Shown in pieces: positions 6,957 to 13,259 of a stretch of 13,398 nt of DNA. Position 1 is the stretch's first letter. Each line of letters begins with the position of its first letter. The position numbers and the translations under genes were made by a program. A model generated the notes under the pieces. It saw nothing but the letters and a program-made list of their open reading frames with translations, was not told the DNA's origin and did not search any database. The DNA is from Gallionella sp. (lineage in GTDB: Bacteria; Pseudomonadota; Gammaproteobacteria; Burkholderiales; Gallionellaceae): NCBI GenBank assembly GCA_030645955.1, contig JAUSMR010000151.1, positions 1 to 13,398 of the forward strand, in the 5' to 3' direction.

Positions 6957-7862
6957 CTAACCCTTAACGCTTTGCAAATTTGCCGCCGGTCTGCGCTTCG
7001 GTTGCCAGTTCTGATCAATCAATTGACCGATGCGTGAGGGCGTCACTTGAAGGGCTTCGGCAATGGCTTTTCTGTGGCCGGGCTGGGTGATCCTGCTGGC
7101 AACTTCGGTGCTGATAATTTGTCGGGCGGTTTTGGTCCACGTTGAACCGGGTTTTGCTTTGCGTAATGTCACCAGTTCGGCAAAGGTTGACGGCTCAGAA
7201 TCAACAGCTCGCAAGATTTGACCATAGCCCCAAAGCGCCGCCGCCTTATCCAGCCGGATCGCCAGATTTACTACATTGTGCATTTTTGGATCATCCAAAA
7301 TGTCGCACGTGGAAAGCGGAGTACGCTTCGAATGCACCCAGCAATGGCGGATCAATTTCAGCAAGGCGGGCCTCCCCGGCTCGGTCGGCTCTGGCAGGAT
7401 CGTCGTGATTTTCCTACCGGCGCTTTCAAAACGCCATGTCGCCCCAAACCTGCCATTGCTCTGATTCTCACGTTCGCGCTGCAACCCCCTGCGAATGCGG
7501 TCCGTTATGTCGGCTTGGCGCTTTGCCTCGATTTGCGCCGCCGTCATAAAACCAAACATGAAATTCACCGGCACCGGCTTAGCGTAATCTGTGGGCCGCA
7601 CCCAATACAGCCAGGACACCACATCGGGGGGCATGGCTTCGCATAGCGCCTCAAGGGCAGCGACACGGGGCAGGGAACGAGTGCTTTCCAGCCAGTGCAA
7701 CACGTCAGCCAGCCGCACCAGCGGACCGGTGTGCGTGGGGTCACAGCGCATATATCCAAAGGGTGAATGCAGTTCCCAGCCGTCGGGCGGTTCTATGACT
7801 TGCGGGGCGGGCTTGATAGCCTGCACTTTGGGTTTAGCCTGTTTTGTGGGTTTGGTTTCCAT
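6957..7862 (-). CDS. Conserved-looking element protein of unknown function with C-terminal HTH-like segment
   Basis: A 301-residue intact ORF with AGGGG five bases before the ATG. I do not recognise a named family. It opens with a Lys/Pro-rich stretch (1-25). A helical region follows (50-80, LADVLHWLESTRSLPRVAALEALCEAM), then a Trp-rich part (WLYWVRPTDYAKPVPVNFMFGF, 84-105) and a charged coil (110-135). The C-terminal half has AIRLDKAAALWGYGQILRA and ends in an HTH-like HRKAIAEALQVTPSRIGQLIDQ (263-284), which suggests DNA binding. There is no signal peptide or membrane segment. Located between radC and alpA, on the same strand, it may take part in replication control or partition; that is speculation. 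Confidence 0.7.
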   Translation of the reverse strand: METKPTKQAKPKVQAIKPAPQVIEPPDGWELHSPFGYMRCDPTHTGPLVRLADVLHWLESTRSLPRVAALEALCEAMPPDVVSWLYWVRPTDYAKPVPVNFMFGFMTAAQIEAKRQADITDRIRRGLQRERENQSNGRFGATWRFESAGRKITTILPEPTEPGRPALLKLIRHCWVHSKRTPLSTCDILDDPKMHNVVNLAIRLDKAAALWGYGQILRAVDSEPSTFAELVTLRKAKPGSTWTKTARQIISTEVASRITQPGHRKAIAEALQVTPSRIGQLIDQNWQPKRRPAANLQSVKG

Positions 7863-7933
7863 CGCATCCCCTTCACGGTGCGGCCTTCACTATTGGGTGC
7901 CAGCGCCAGGCCGGTGAAGGTTTCCGGCTTTTC

Positions 7934-7956
7934 CCCCGTGCGGATCAGGCACGGGG
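7934..7956. other. Strong GC hairpin between radC and the 301-aa gene
   Basis: CCCCGTGC and GCACGGGG form a perfect 8-bp stem with a 7-base loop. No T-run follows on either strand, so it is not a standard terminator. It could set differential mRNA stability or be a protein-binding site. Confidence 0.45.
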
Positions 7957-7980
7957 TAGGCGTGGCGAAAACTTTGCAGG

Positions 7981-8553
7981 CTACAGCAAGCCCCGTTCTG
8001 CCATGCTCAGGGCTTCACCGGGCGCAACGATGACGTGATCCAACACCCGCACATCAATCAGGCTCAGCGCGGTCTTGAGGGTTTGCGTCAGGGCTTCGTC
8101 GGCCCGGCTGGGTGTTACCGTGCCGCTGGGGTGATTGTGGGCAAGCACCACGGCCGCCGCCCCATGTGCAATGGCAGCACGTACAACCTCACGAGGGTAA
8201 ACGCTGGTCTGTGTCAACGTGCCAATGAACATCGTTTCAAAGGCAATAAACCGATTTTGAACGTCCAAAAATAGCACCGCGAAGCGCTCGTGTTGCTCAC
8301 CTGCCAGATGTAGACATAAATACGTTTTCACTGCATCAGGAGTGGCAAAAATACTCCCGGTTGCACTGAAGCACCGCCCCACAATTTCCAGCGCCCTATC
8401 GATCACGCCGCGCTCACGGGCCCGCAAGCTATAGCGGAATGAAAGCACGCCAGCGCCGGCGCCATAGGCGGGTATGGCCTCGCTGGCTTTGCTGCCTGTC
8501 TTGGCGCGTGCACGGGGCGCCGGGCGGGTTGGGGTAGAGTTCACAGTAGCCAT
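7981..8553 (-). CDS. radC: RadC/JAMM-domain protein
   Basis: A 190-residue RadC-family protein. The start is the ATG at 8553 (MATVNSTPTRP), which has AGAGGA seven bases upstream; a TTG two codons earlier is less likely. After a basic, low-complexity N-terminus (1-25) comes the JAMM metalloprotease-like domain (about 68-185): E106 in FETMF, the zinc motif HNHPSG with H139, H141 and S143, and D152 in SRADE. Chromosomal RadC is about 225 residues with an N-terminal HhH part; this form lacks it, as is usual for copies on plasmids, phages and islands. Function in mobile elements is unknown despite the DNA-repair name. Confidence 0.9.
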   Translation of the reverse strand: MATVNSTPTRPAPRARAKTGSKASEAIPAYGAGAGVLSFRYSLRARERGVIDRALEIVGRCFSATGSIFATPDAVKTYLCLHLAGEQHERFAVLFLDVQNRFIAFETMFIGTLTQTSVYPREVVRAAIAHGAAAVVLAHNHPSGTVTPSRADEALTQTLKTALSLIDVRVLDHVIVAPGEALSMAERGLL

Positions 8554-8634
8554 TTTCAATCCTCTGTTGATTGTCTTTGGTCAGGCGGGGCAGGTGGTAA
8601 TGACACCGGCCCCGCCGCCTTTGTTGCCCGGCTC

Positions 8635-8659
8635 AAACCGCCGCCGGGCATGGCGGTTT
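8635..8659. other. Hairpin between the HTH gene and radC
   Basis: AAACCGCC/GGCGGTTT, 8-bp stem with a 9-base loop, directly after the stop of the HTH gene. The T-run is on the plus-strand side, so it would act better on rightward than on leftward transcription. Confidence 0.4.
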
Positions 8660-8661
8660 TC

Positions 8662-8892
8662 TTAGGCCCCCGGCTCGATATAGGTCTGGTGCAGCCGTTT
8701 AATCTCTTGCATGGCCCCAAGGTAGGCAGGCACCCAGGCGGGAACGGGTGTAAAGCCGTTGGCCCAGCGTGAAGGGGTTTGTTTTGTGACCCCTGACTTG
8801 CGGCAAAAGTCGGACTGTTTCCAACCCAGTGCGGCCAAGGCAGCGGTGAAGGCTTCGGGGGTCATGGTGGTTTCGGTGATTGGTGTTTTCAT
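8662..8892 (-). CDS. Small XRE-like HTH regulator, probable element repressor
   Basis: A 76-residue HTH protein: FTAALAALGWKQSDFCRKSGVTKQTPSRWANG (residues 15-46) is a Cro/CI-type helix-turn-helix, followed by a short helical tail. The ATG at 8892 sits seven bases after a perfect TATAAT, so the mRNA would begin at or next to the start codon and lack a leader. ATG at 8865 is an alternative start but has no ribosome site. A phage-repressor role fits its size and position next to the origin-like region; autoregulation is inferred. Confidence 0.75.
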   Translation of the reverse strand: MKTPITETTMTPEAFTAALAALGWKQSDFCRKSGVTKQTPSRWANGFTPVPAWVPAYLGAMQEIKRLHQTYIEPGA

Positions 8893-8899
8893 GGTGCAT

Positions 8900-8927
8900 A
8901 TTATAGGGTATTGTGTTCCCTTGTGAA
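8900..8927 (-). promoter_or_regulatory. Promoter of the XRE-like gene (leaderless start)
   Basis: Read on the minus strand: TTCACA (8927-8922), 16-base spacer, TATAAT (8905-8900). The distance to the ATG is seven bases. The spacer and -35 sit inside GTATT-N13-AATAC, a possible operator. A weaker plus-strand promoter, TTGTGA at 8921 with TATACT at 8945 (18-base spacer), overlaps it back to back and would fire toward the origin-like region. Confidence 0.65.
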
Positions 8928-9110
8928 TACGTTTAGAATAGTTTTATACTCATTACTTAACATAACGCCCGTTGTATGAAGTAGATAAAATGAACAACTT
9001 TATACGCTTTAAGGAATTATTCAATGATTTCAAACACTTGCGCATGTTATCCCCCATGCTCAAAAAATAGGCAACTGTCGAAATGACTGCTCCGACCGTA
9101 CAGAGAAAAG

Positions 9111-9119
9111 TTATCCACA
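9111..9119 (+). promoter_or_regulatory. DnaA box
   Basis: TTATCCACA, an exact match to the consensus DnaA-binding site. It lies about 160 bases before the iterons. A single nine-base match can occur by chance; the setting makes it meaningful. Confidence 0.5.
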
Positions 9120-9277
9120 GCACGCCGCTGGGTGACTGGTTCCACGGGGAGGCTCTTTTGCGCTCATTTCCGGCAAAGTGTGAAGGCATCCGGCAAAGCC
9201 CGAAGCCGGGCCGGTGCTGGGGCTGGCCAGCCGGAAAAGAGTAGAGATAAGAGATTGAATTATTCTCATCATATAAA

Positions 9278-9376
9278 AGTGTCCTCACTTTGTCCGCAGT
9301 TTGTCCGCAGTTTGTCCTCAGTCCCCAATCGGCTGCAAACCCGCATGGTTGCTTGGTTTTGCTGATTTGTCCGCAG
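9278..9376 (+). repeat. 11-bp iteron array TTTGTCC(G/T)CAG
   Basis: Three adjacent units (9289-9299, 9300-9310, 9311-9321) with a degenerate fourth before them (9278-9288), and one more perfect unit at 9366-9376, exactly 77 bases (seven repeat lengths) after the first, thus in phase. The second and third units differ only at G/T. The same motif is in the 2829-2912 cluster. Confidence 0.75.
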
Positions 9377-9450
9377 TGTCCCAGTGTTTTCCGGCAGTAG
9401 CAGCCGGTAAACGCTGTGCAACTGGCAAAAAGGGCCGGTGCTGGCTGCCA

Positions 9451-10743
9451 TCAGGCGGCCCGCTGGGGCAACGGGATCACGTCTGCACCAACGCGCAGCC
9501 CGTCAAGATAGTTCGCCCAGGTCTGCATCATTTCGCGCCGTTGGGCTTCAAATTGGGTTCGGTTGTAGGCGCGGCCCAGGCTGTCGGGTACCGCATGGGC
9601 AAGCTGTGCATCAATCACCGCCTCAGGCAGGCCCAGGCGTTCGGCCATCATGGTCCGGGCGGTCGCTCTGAATCCGTGCCCCACCACTTCATCGGCACCA
9701 AAGCCCATTGCCCGCAGGGCTGCATTCACGGTGTTTTCGCTCATCGGCCGGTGGTGGTGTCGTTCGCCACGAAAAACGTAAACCCCGGTGCCTGTGACCG
9801 TGTGCAACTCGCGCAGCGTGGCCACGGCTTGCAAGGGCAGGGGCACGATATGGGGCTTGCCGGTCAGCTTGCCGTTTTTTTCGCGCTTCATTCGTTCGGC
9901 GGGTACGATCCACAGCGCCGCGTCAAGGTCAAACTCTACCCATTGGGCGTGCCTTAGCTCGCCAGGCCGTAGCAACAGCAGGGGCACCAGTCGCAGGGCG
10001 GCCCGGACAACGTGGCCCCCCCTGTATCCGTAGCAGGCCCGCAGCAATTCCCCCAGGCGCAAAGGATCTGTGATCGCTGGAAAGTGCTTCACTACGGGCT
10101 TGCGCAGGGCGTCTTTTAAGTCGCGGGCCGGGTTGCTCACGGCGCGGCCCGTGGCGACGGCATAGCGAAACACTTGCCCGCAGTTTTCCAAGGCCCGATG
10201 TGCGGTTTCGATCACGCCCCGGCCCTCGATTCGGCGCAGCACTTCCAATAATTGCGGGGGTGTGATGCTGCCCGCCGGTTCACGTCCAAGCCACGGGAAA
10301 ACGTCCACTTCCAAGCGCCGAATGATCTTGTCGCCGTAGCTGGCTGCCCAATCACCGCGCCGGGTGTCGAACCACTCGCGGGCGACTTCCTCAAAACTGC
10401 CCAGCGTAGGCAAGCCGGATGCTTCGCGCACGCTCGCTTCTCGGGTTTGTGCGTGCTGTGCCTTGATTGCCTTGCGTCGGTCGCTGGGGTCGGCACCCGC
10501 TGCCACCAGTTGCCGGCCGTGTTCGGCTTTCTCGCGTGCCAGCTTCAGGCCGGTGTCCGGATAGGTTCCAAGGCTCAGGGTCTTGCGTTTGCCGTGGATT
10601 GTGTAATCGAGTCGCCAACCGTGGGCGCCGCCATTAACGAACAGCAGCAGGTAAAGCCCTTCGCCATCGCTCAAACGCTTGCGGGGGTCGCCCGGTTTGA
10701 TGTTGCGAATTGTCGTGTCAGACGGTATCAGTGAACGTGTCAT
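9451..10743 (-). CDS. int: P4-type tyrosine integrase (DUF4102 N-terminal domain)
   Basis: A 430-residue site-specific recombinase. The start is the ATG at 10743 (MTRSLIPSDTTIRNIKPG), with TAGGAG seven bases upstream; an earlier in-frame start at 10794 has no ribosome site. Residues 1-90 are the DUF4102 arm-binding domain (RLSDGEGLYLL, LDYTIHGKRKTLSLGTYPD), about 110-205 the core-binding domain and 225-400 the catalytic domain. Catalytic residues are R259 in LLRPGELR, H356 and R359 in HGFR, H383 in LAHAV and Y393 in GRAYNR, all present. Integrases of this type insert into tRNA 3' ends, matching tRNA-Phe at the other end. The gene points into the element, away from the tRNA-distal end, the reverse of the common tRNA-next-to-int layout. 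Confidence 0.95.
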   Translation of the reverse strand: MTRSLIPSDTTIRNIKPGDPRKRLSDGEGLYLLLFVNGGAHGWRLDYTIHGKRKTLSLGTYPDTGLKLAREKAEHGRQLVAAGADPSDRRKAIKAQHAQTREASVREASGLPTLGSFEEVAREWFDTRRGDWAASYGDKIIRRLEVDVFPWLGREPAGSITPPQLLEVLRRIEGRGVIETAHRALENCGQVFRYAVATGRAVSNPARDLKDALRKPVVKHFPAITDPLRLGELLRACYGYRGGHVVRAALRLVPLLLLRPGELRHAQWVEFDLDAALWIVPAERMKREKNGKLTGKPHIVPLPLQAVATLRELHTVTGTGVYVFRGERHHHRPMSENTVNAALRAMGFGADEVVGHGFRATARTMMAERLGLPEAVIDAQLAHAVPDSLGRAYNRTQFEAQRREMMQTWANYLDGLRVGADVIPLPQRAA

Positions 10744-10764
10744 GCAGTAACTCCTACAGTAACC
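10743..10764. repeat. Arm-type integrase site pair overlapping the int ribosome site
   Basis: TGCAGTAAC (10743-10751) and ACAGTAACC (10756-10764) are 13 bp apart and match the left-end repeats. They cover the TAGGAG ribosome site and the first base of int, so integrase bound here could repress its own synthesis. A partial inverted copy, AAAGTTACT, is at 10918-10926. Confidence 0.5.
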
Positions 10765-10789
10765 GGATTCTGCACCATCACGAAAACCT

Positions 10790-10912
10790 AGCATTCATGC
10801 GGCTTGCGGCGCTTCTTTCGATAGAGCCCCAGCCACCAGCATTCATGCGCCTCAGCGCCCTTTTTGGGTTCTGGGGCGTTTCTACAATTCAGCGGCGTTT
10901 TCTACAAAATTC
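10790..10912. repeat. Paired short direct repeats in the int upstream region
   Basis: AGCATTCATGCG occurs at 10790-10801 and 10838-10849. A second pair, GGCGTTTCTACAATTC (10875-10890) and GGCGTTTTCTACAAAATTC (10894-10912), follows. They lie where the int promoter and attR are expected and may be sites for an excision factor or repressor. Confidence 0.45.
10817..10838 (+). other. Candidate attR: degenerate copy of the tRNA-Phe 3' end
   Basis: TTCGATagaGCCCCAGCCACCA aligns with the tRNA 3' end (1598-1620) with three substitutions and one missing G. GCCCCAG, including the unusual A, and CCACCA are exact. It lies outside the integrase gene and about 55 bases from its arm-type repeats, as an attR should. 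A true recombination core would normally be more exact, so this may be a decayed attR or chance. Confidence 0.35.
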
Positions 10913-10961
10913 CCGGTAAAGTTACTCTTTCGGTATATTTGTATGCCATAGTTGGTTTACT

Positions 10962-11189
10962 ATGAAACTTCCACTACGGGCAAAGTCGATAAATATCATG
11001 GCTGAATCACTAGTCGTTAAACGCATTCAAAAAAATGTTGCTCATAAAGCGAAGCAGAGAAGCGCATCCCAGAAATTGGCACAGGATTACATGAAATATT
11101 TTGTGCCGGCAACTAGCACACCGGAAAACTTTCAAATCTTCACGTTGACCAACTGGACTATGCCGCCATCAACTGGTAGCCACACGTAA
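10962..11189 (+). CDS. Hypothetical small basic protein upstream of the protease
   Basis: 75 residues, Lys/Ser-rich first half (VVKRIQKNVAHKAKQRSASQK) and a polar second half; no family recognised. ATG at 10962 or 10998 could be used and neither has a strong ribosome site. It ends 21 bases before the protease gene and shares its AT-richer composition, which argues for a joint transcript. Coding status uncertain. Confidence 0.4.
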   Translation: MKLPLRAKSINIMAESLVVKRIQKNVAHKAKQRSASQKLAQDYMKYFVPATSTPENFQIFTLTNWTMPPSTGSHT

Positions 11190-11210
11190 TACACCAGAAG
11201 GCATCCGACC

Positions 11211-12149
11211 ATGCCAAACTGGAATCAGGTACTGAGTGAACTTACGGCACTCAAAGCGCAGACACAAGCCTCTCAATCCCAATTAGCGAGTCCGGTCGAT
11301 CAAATCCGACGGCATTACCTTGCCCTGCTTTCGAAGCATACGGGACGAAATGTAATTGCGTATTACTCTGGCTGGATTGTGCGCTCTCCGAATACTCCGG
11401 AGTTGAGCATCGATGACAATGATAAGAACGCTTTTATGGCGACAATCCACGGACTGGATAGGTCACTGGGATTGGACCTGATTCTTCACACCCCTGGTGG
11501 CTCCTTGGCTGCCGCTGAATCGATAGTTGATTACCTTCGACGAATGTTTGGCACAAATATTCGCGCAATCGTTCCTCAATTGGCGATGTCTGCGGGGACG
11601 ATGATTGCTTGTTCTTGCAAAGAAATTGTCATGGGTAAACAATCAAACTTAGGACCAATCGATCCTCAATTTGGTGGTGTGCCTGCGTATGGCGTTCTTG
11701 CTGAATTTAAGAAAGCGGTCGATGAGGTAAAAAGCAATCCAGCCTCTATTCCTATGTGGCAAACGATTATTGGCAAGTATCACCCGACTTTTATCGGGCA
11801 ATGTGAGCATGCAATCGAATGGTCTAAAGAGGTTGTTGAAAAGTGGCTAGTAACGGGAATGTTCGCAGGGAAAAGGGCTGCTATCTCTAAAGCGAGAAAA
11901 GTTGTAAAGGCTCTATCTAGTCCAGATCTGGTGCGCTCACACTCTAGGCACATTCATATCGAGTATTGTCAAAACCTTGGGTTAAACATCATCGAACTCG
12001 AATCGGACCCTGTGCTTCAAGACCTCGTTTTAACAACGCATCACACATTCATGCAAACGTTTACAGAAGCCCCCATGGCAGTAAAGATCATCGAAAATCA
12101 AAAAGGTGTGGCTATGGTTCGATTCGCAGGCGTTCCAGGCCATCCTTAA
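11211..12149 (+). CDS. SDH-family serine protease (ClpP/SppA fold, serine dehydrogenase proteinase-like)
   Basis: A 312-residue ClpP-fold protein. After an N-terminal helix (1-40) comes NVIAYYSGW (47-55), the oxyanion loop HTPGGS (93-98), the nucleophile S127 in AMSAGT (125-130) and the GPIDPQFGG segment (148-156), the pattern of the SDH_sah family. There is no signal peptide or membrane helix, so it acts in the cytoplasm, unlike classical SppA. GAAGG is upstream of the ATG. The gene is visibly more AT-rich, with different codon use from the element and backbone, and lies just outside the integrase: typical of a cargo gene gained separately. Substrates are unknown. Proteases of this fold occur in many accessory regions; a defence or toxin-control role is possible but unproven. 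Confidence 0.88.
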   Translation: MPNWNQVLSELTALKAQTQASQSQLASPVDQIRRHYLALLSKHTGRNVIAYYSGWIVRSPNTPELSIDDNDKNAFMATIHGLDRSLGLDLILHTPGGSLAAAESIVDYLRRMFGTNIRAIVPQLAMSAGTMIACSCKEIVMGKQSNLGPIDPQFGGVPAYGVLAEFKKAVDEVKSNPASIPMWQTIIGKYHPTFIGQCEHAIEWSKEVVEKWLVTGMFAGKRAAISKARKVVKALSSPDLVRSHSRHIHIEYCQNLGLNIIELESDPVLQDLVLTTHHTFMQTFTEAPMAVKIIENQKGVAMVRFAGVPGHP

Positions 12150-12161
12150 TCGCAATCTGAT

Positions 12162-12306
12162 CTTGACGTAGTGCTCAGTCATATCCCGGTTCTTACCTGC
12201 CAGCAGCTTCTGAGAGTGCGCTAGGTCGCCGGTATCGGTGGCAGCCTTCGCACGAATGTCTCGAAACTGAAAATCGACTTTGCCCGTTTTCGTCCCGCAT
12301 CAGATA
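12162..12306 (-). pseudogene. Remnant of a second tyrosine integrase (C-terminal catalytic end)
   Basis: No start codon and two frames are involved. One frame (12306-12280) reads YLMRDENGQ; the next (12272-12162) reads FQFRDIRAKAATDTGDLAHS and continues QKLLAGKNRDMTEHYVK. These are the end of a phage-type integrase: FRDIR holds the second catalytic Arg and EHYVK the catalytic Tyr. The usual LLGHK is LLAGK here, so the catalytic His is lost, and about 20 codons between the two pieces are missing. It converges on the protease gene 3' end, whose last bases it may overlap. This marks an older, decayed element in the same region. Confidence 0.75.
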
Positions 12307-12392
12307 GGCGCAGATCGCAAGTTGATTCTGCTGATGGTCGCCAATGGTTCGCCAGTGGTCTTAATGCCAAGCCAACACGGATAATTTGCGCC

Positions 12393-12692
12393 ATGAGAAT
12401 AGATTTGAAGGTACCGTTCGCAGAGAAGGACGCTGCAAAGGCACTGGGAGCCCGCTGGGACGCCGATAGGAAGATTTGGTACGTCAAGGACGTAGCAGAC
12501 CTGACTGCGTTCATGCGCTGGATTCCAGACTTGAAGGCTGCGACTGGTGGCCCCAAACTGCAAGCGACGGACATCGGTAATGCTACAGCAAAGCTGGCCG
12601 ACGGAATCATGCCCGGTCCGGCCACGTTGGCGCCGCACTGTGGATGCAATGTGCTACCTTGGCAAGATTGCGAACACACCAGAAGTCCATGA
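12393..12692 (+). CDS. DUF5710 domain protein with Cys-rich C-terminus
   Basis: 99 residues. Residues 3-45 (IDLKVPFAEKDAAKALGARW and the following KIWYV) match DUF5710, a small domain often found in plasmid and phage proteins near DNA-processing functions. The C-terminus has HCGC and DCEH (H82, C83, C85, C93, H95), possibly metal binding. There is no clear ribosome site; GATAAT lies seven bases before the ATG, hinting at a leaderless transcript. Its stop overlaps the next ATG as ATGA. Confidence 0.75.
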   Translation: MRIDLKVPFAEKDAAKALGARWDADRKIWYVKDVADLTAFMRWIPDLKAATGGPKLQATDIGNATAKLADGIMPGPATLAPHCGCNVLPWQDCEHTRSP

Positions 12693-12823
12693 GCACCGAG
12701 TCCATACCGAAATTCACCGACCCTGCGGCCAAACTGTGGGCAACCATCCCGGCTGAAACGAAGAAGCTGCCGCTTGCCAACGTCTGGTGCGGAGTGCCGT
12801 GGAGACGTCGCGAGGTTGATTGA
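12689..12823 (+). pseudogene. Truncated small protein coupled to the DUF5710 gene
   Basis: 44 codons starting MSTESIPKFTDPAAKLWATI and ending ANVWCGVPWRRREVD. From memory, related betaproteobacterial proteins continue after ANVWCG with a Cys-containing KCRHEV segment and a beta-rich part; here the reading switches to unrelated sequence and stops. The ATGA overlap with the gene before shows that it was translated together with it. Likely a gene cut at about 12795 by a deletion or insertion. Confidence 0.5.
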
Positions 12824-12877
12824 GATGGGTTGAGGTGCTTCCGGTAGGGGCACCGCCATCGTTCACCAACTCGACGC

Positions 12878-13246
12878 TTACTGCGCAAACACCTCCACCA
12901 TGCCGACGCCGCTGCCGCCGTCAGAGCCTGAAACGATGGCGGTGTAGGCGCCCGGCTGCAGCGTGATCAGAATGGCCGATTCCAGTGTGTTGACCGGGGC
13001 CAGGCCGCTGGCGCTGATGGCCGCCGCATTGCTTGCGGTTTGCCAGTCATCGTTGCTGTCAATCACGGTCGACCCTGAGTACAGATCGAGCTTGGGATTG
13101 GCCAGCACACCAGACACGCCGGAGCTGGCGAGAGTGGGCCCCACGGCCCGGATCAGCACGGTCTTGGGCGGCGTGCTGCCCTGGAGGATGAAGCCGCCAA
13201 TCATGACGTTGTCGCCGGTTTGCACCTGCCCTCGGGTCGAGACAAT
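12878..13246 (-). pseudogene. C-terminal domain of an extracellular/surface protein, 5' end lost
   Basis: The open frame runs from a TAA at 13249 and reads IVSTRGQVQTGDNVMIGGF, then ILQGSTPPKTVLIRAVGPTL, and later NDDWQTASN and LESAILITLQPGAYTAIVSG, ending VEVFAQ. This repeat-like domain normally ends much longer secreted or PEP-CTERM-type proteins with STRG/TGDNVMIGGF at its beginning. Here only the last 120 codons remain; the frame closes precisely where the domain starts, and there is no good start (GTG at 13225) or ribosome site. It is probably not expressed. Confidence 0.75.
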
Positions 13247-13259
13247 TTATGCCTCGTAC

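Larger units (their letters stand above)
8928..9450. other. Origin-like non-coding region
   Basis: About 520 bases without a convincing gene between the XRE-like gene and the integrase. The first 190 bases are AT-rich. It includes a consensus DnaA box (9111-9119), an AT-rich stretch (about 9251-9278) that could melt, a set of TTTGTCCGCAG iterons (9278-9376) and a 13-bp direct repeat GGGCCGGTGCTGG (9208-9220 and 9432-9444). DnaA box, AT-rich segment and iterons together are the make-up of an iteron-type replication origin. Function is inferred. Confidence 0.5.

Noticed and set aside
6770..7018. 82-codon minus-strand ORF between the 301-aa gene and alpA
   Set aside because: It overlaps both neighbours in other frames, is rich in Arg/Ser as shadow ORFs are, and covers the likely alpA control region.
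8953..9288. 111-codon minus-strand ORF with a hydrophobic stretch (possible membrane helix)
   Set aside because: It covers the DnaA box and AT-rich DNA, has no convincing start or ribosome site and no family resemblance. Hydrophobic runs arise easily in AT-rich DNA.
9278..9376. CRISPR-like array
   Set aside because: Units are 11 bp, directly adjacent and have no unique spacers of regular length; no cas genes are nearby.
9269..9451. 60-codon minus-strand ORF coupled to int by TGATG overlap
   Set aside because: Its C-terminal third (TEDKLRTNCGQSEDT) is just the translation of the iterons, and the rest shows no protein-like pattern. The overlap is interesting but not enough.
12130..12150. CCAGGCCA near the protease stop as an attachment site copy
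   Set aside because: Only eight bases match the tRNA 3' end and they are inside the coding region; 10817-10838 fits better.
12221..12859. 212-codon minus-strand ORF
   Set aside because: It is antisense to the DUF5710 gene and its partner and runs through the integrase remnant in a frame without integrase motifs.
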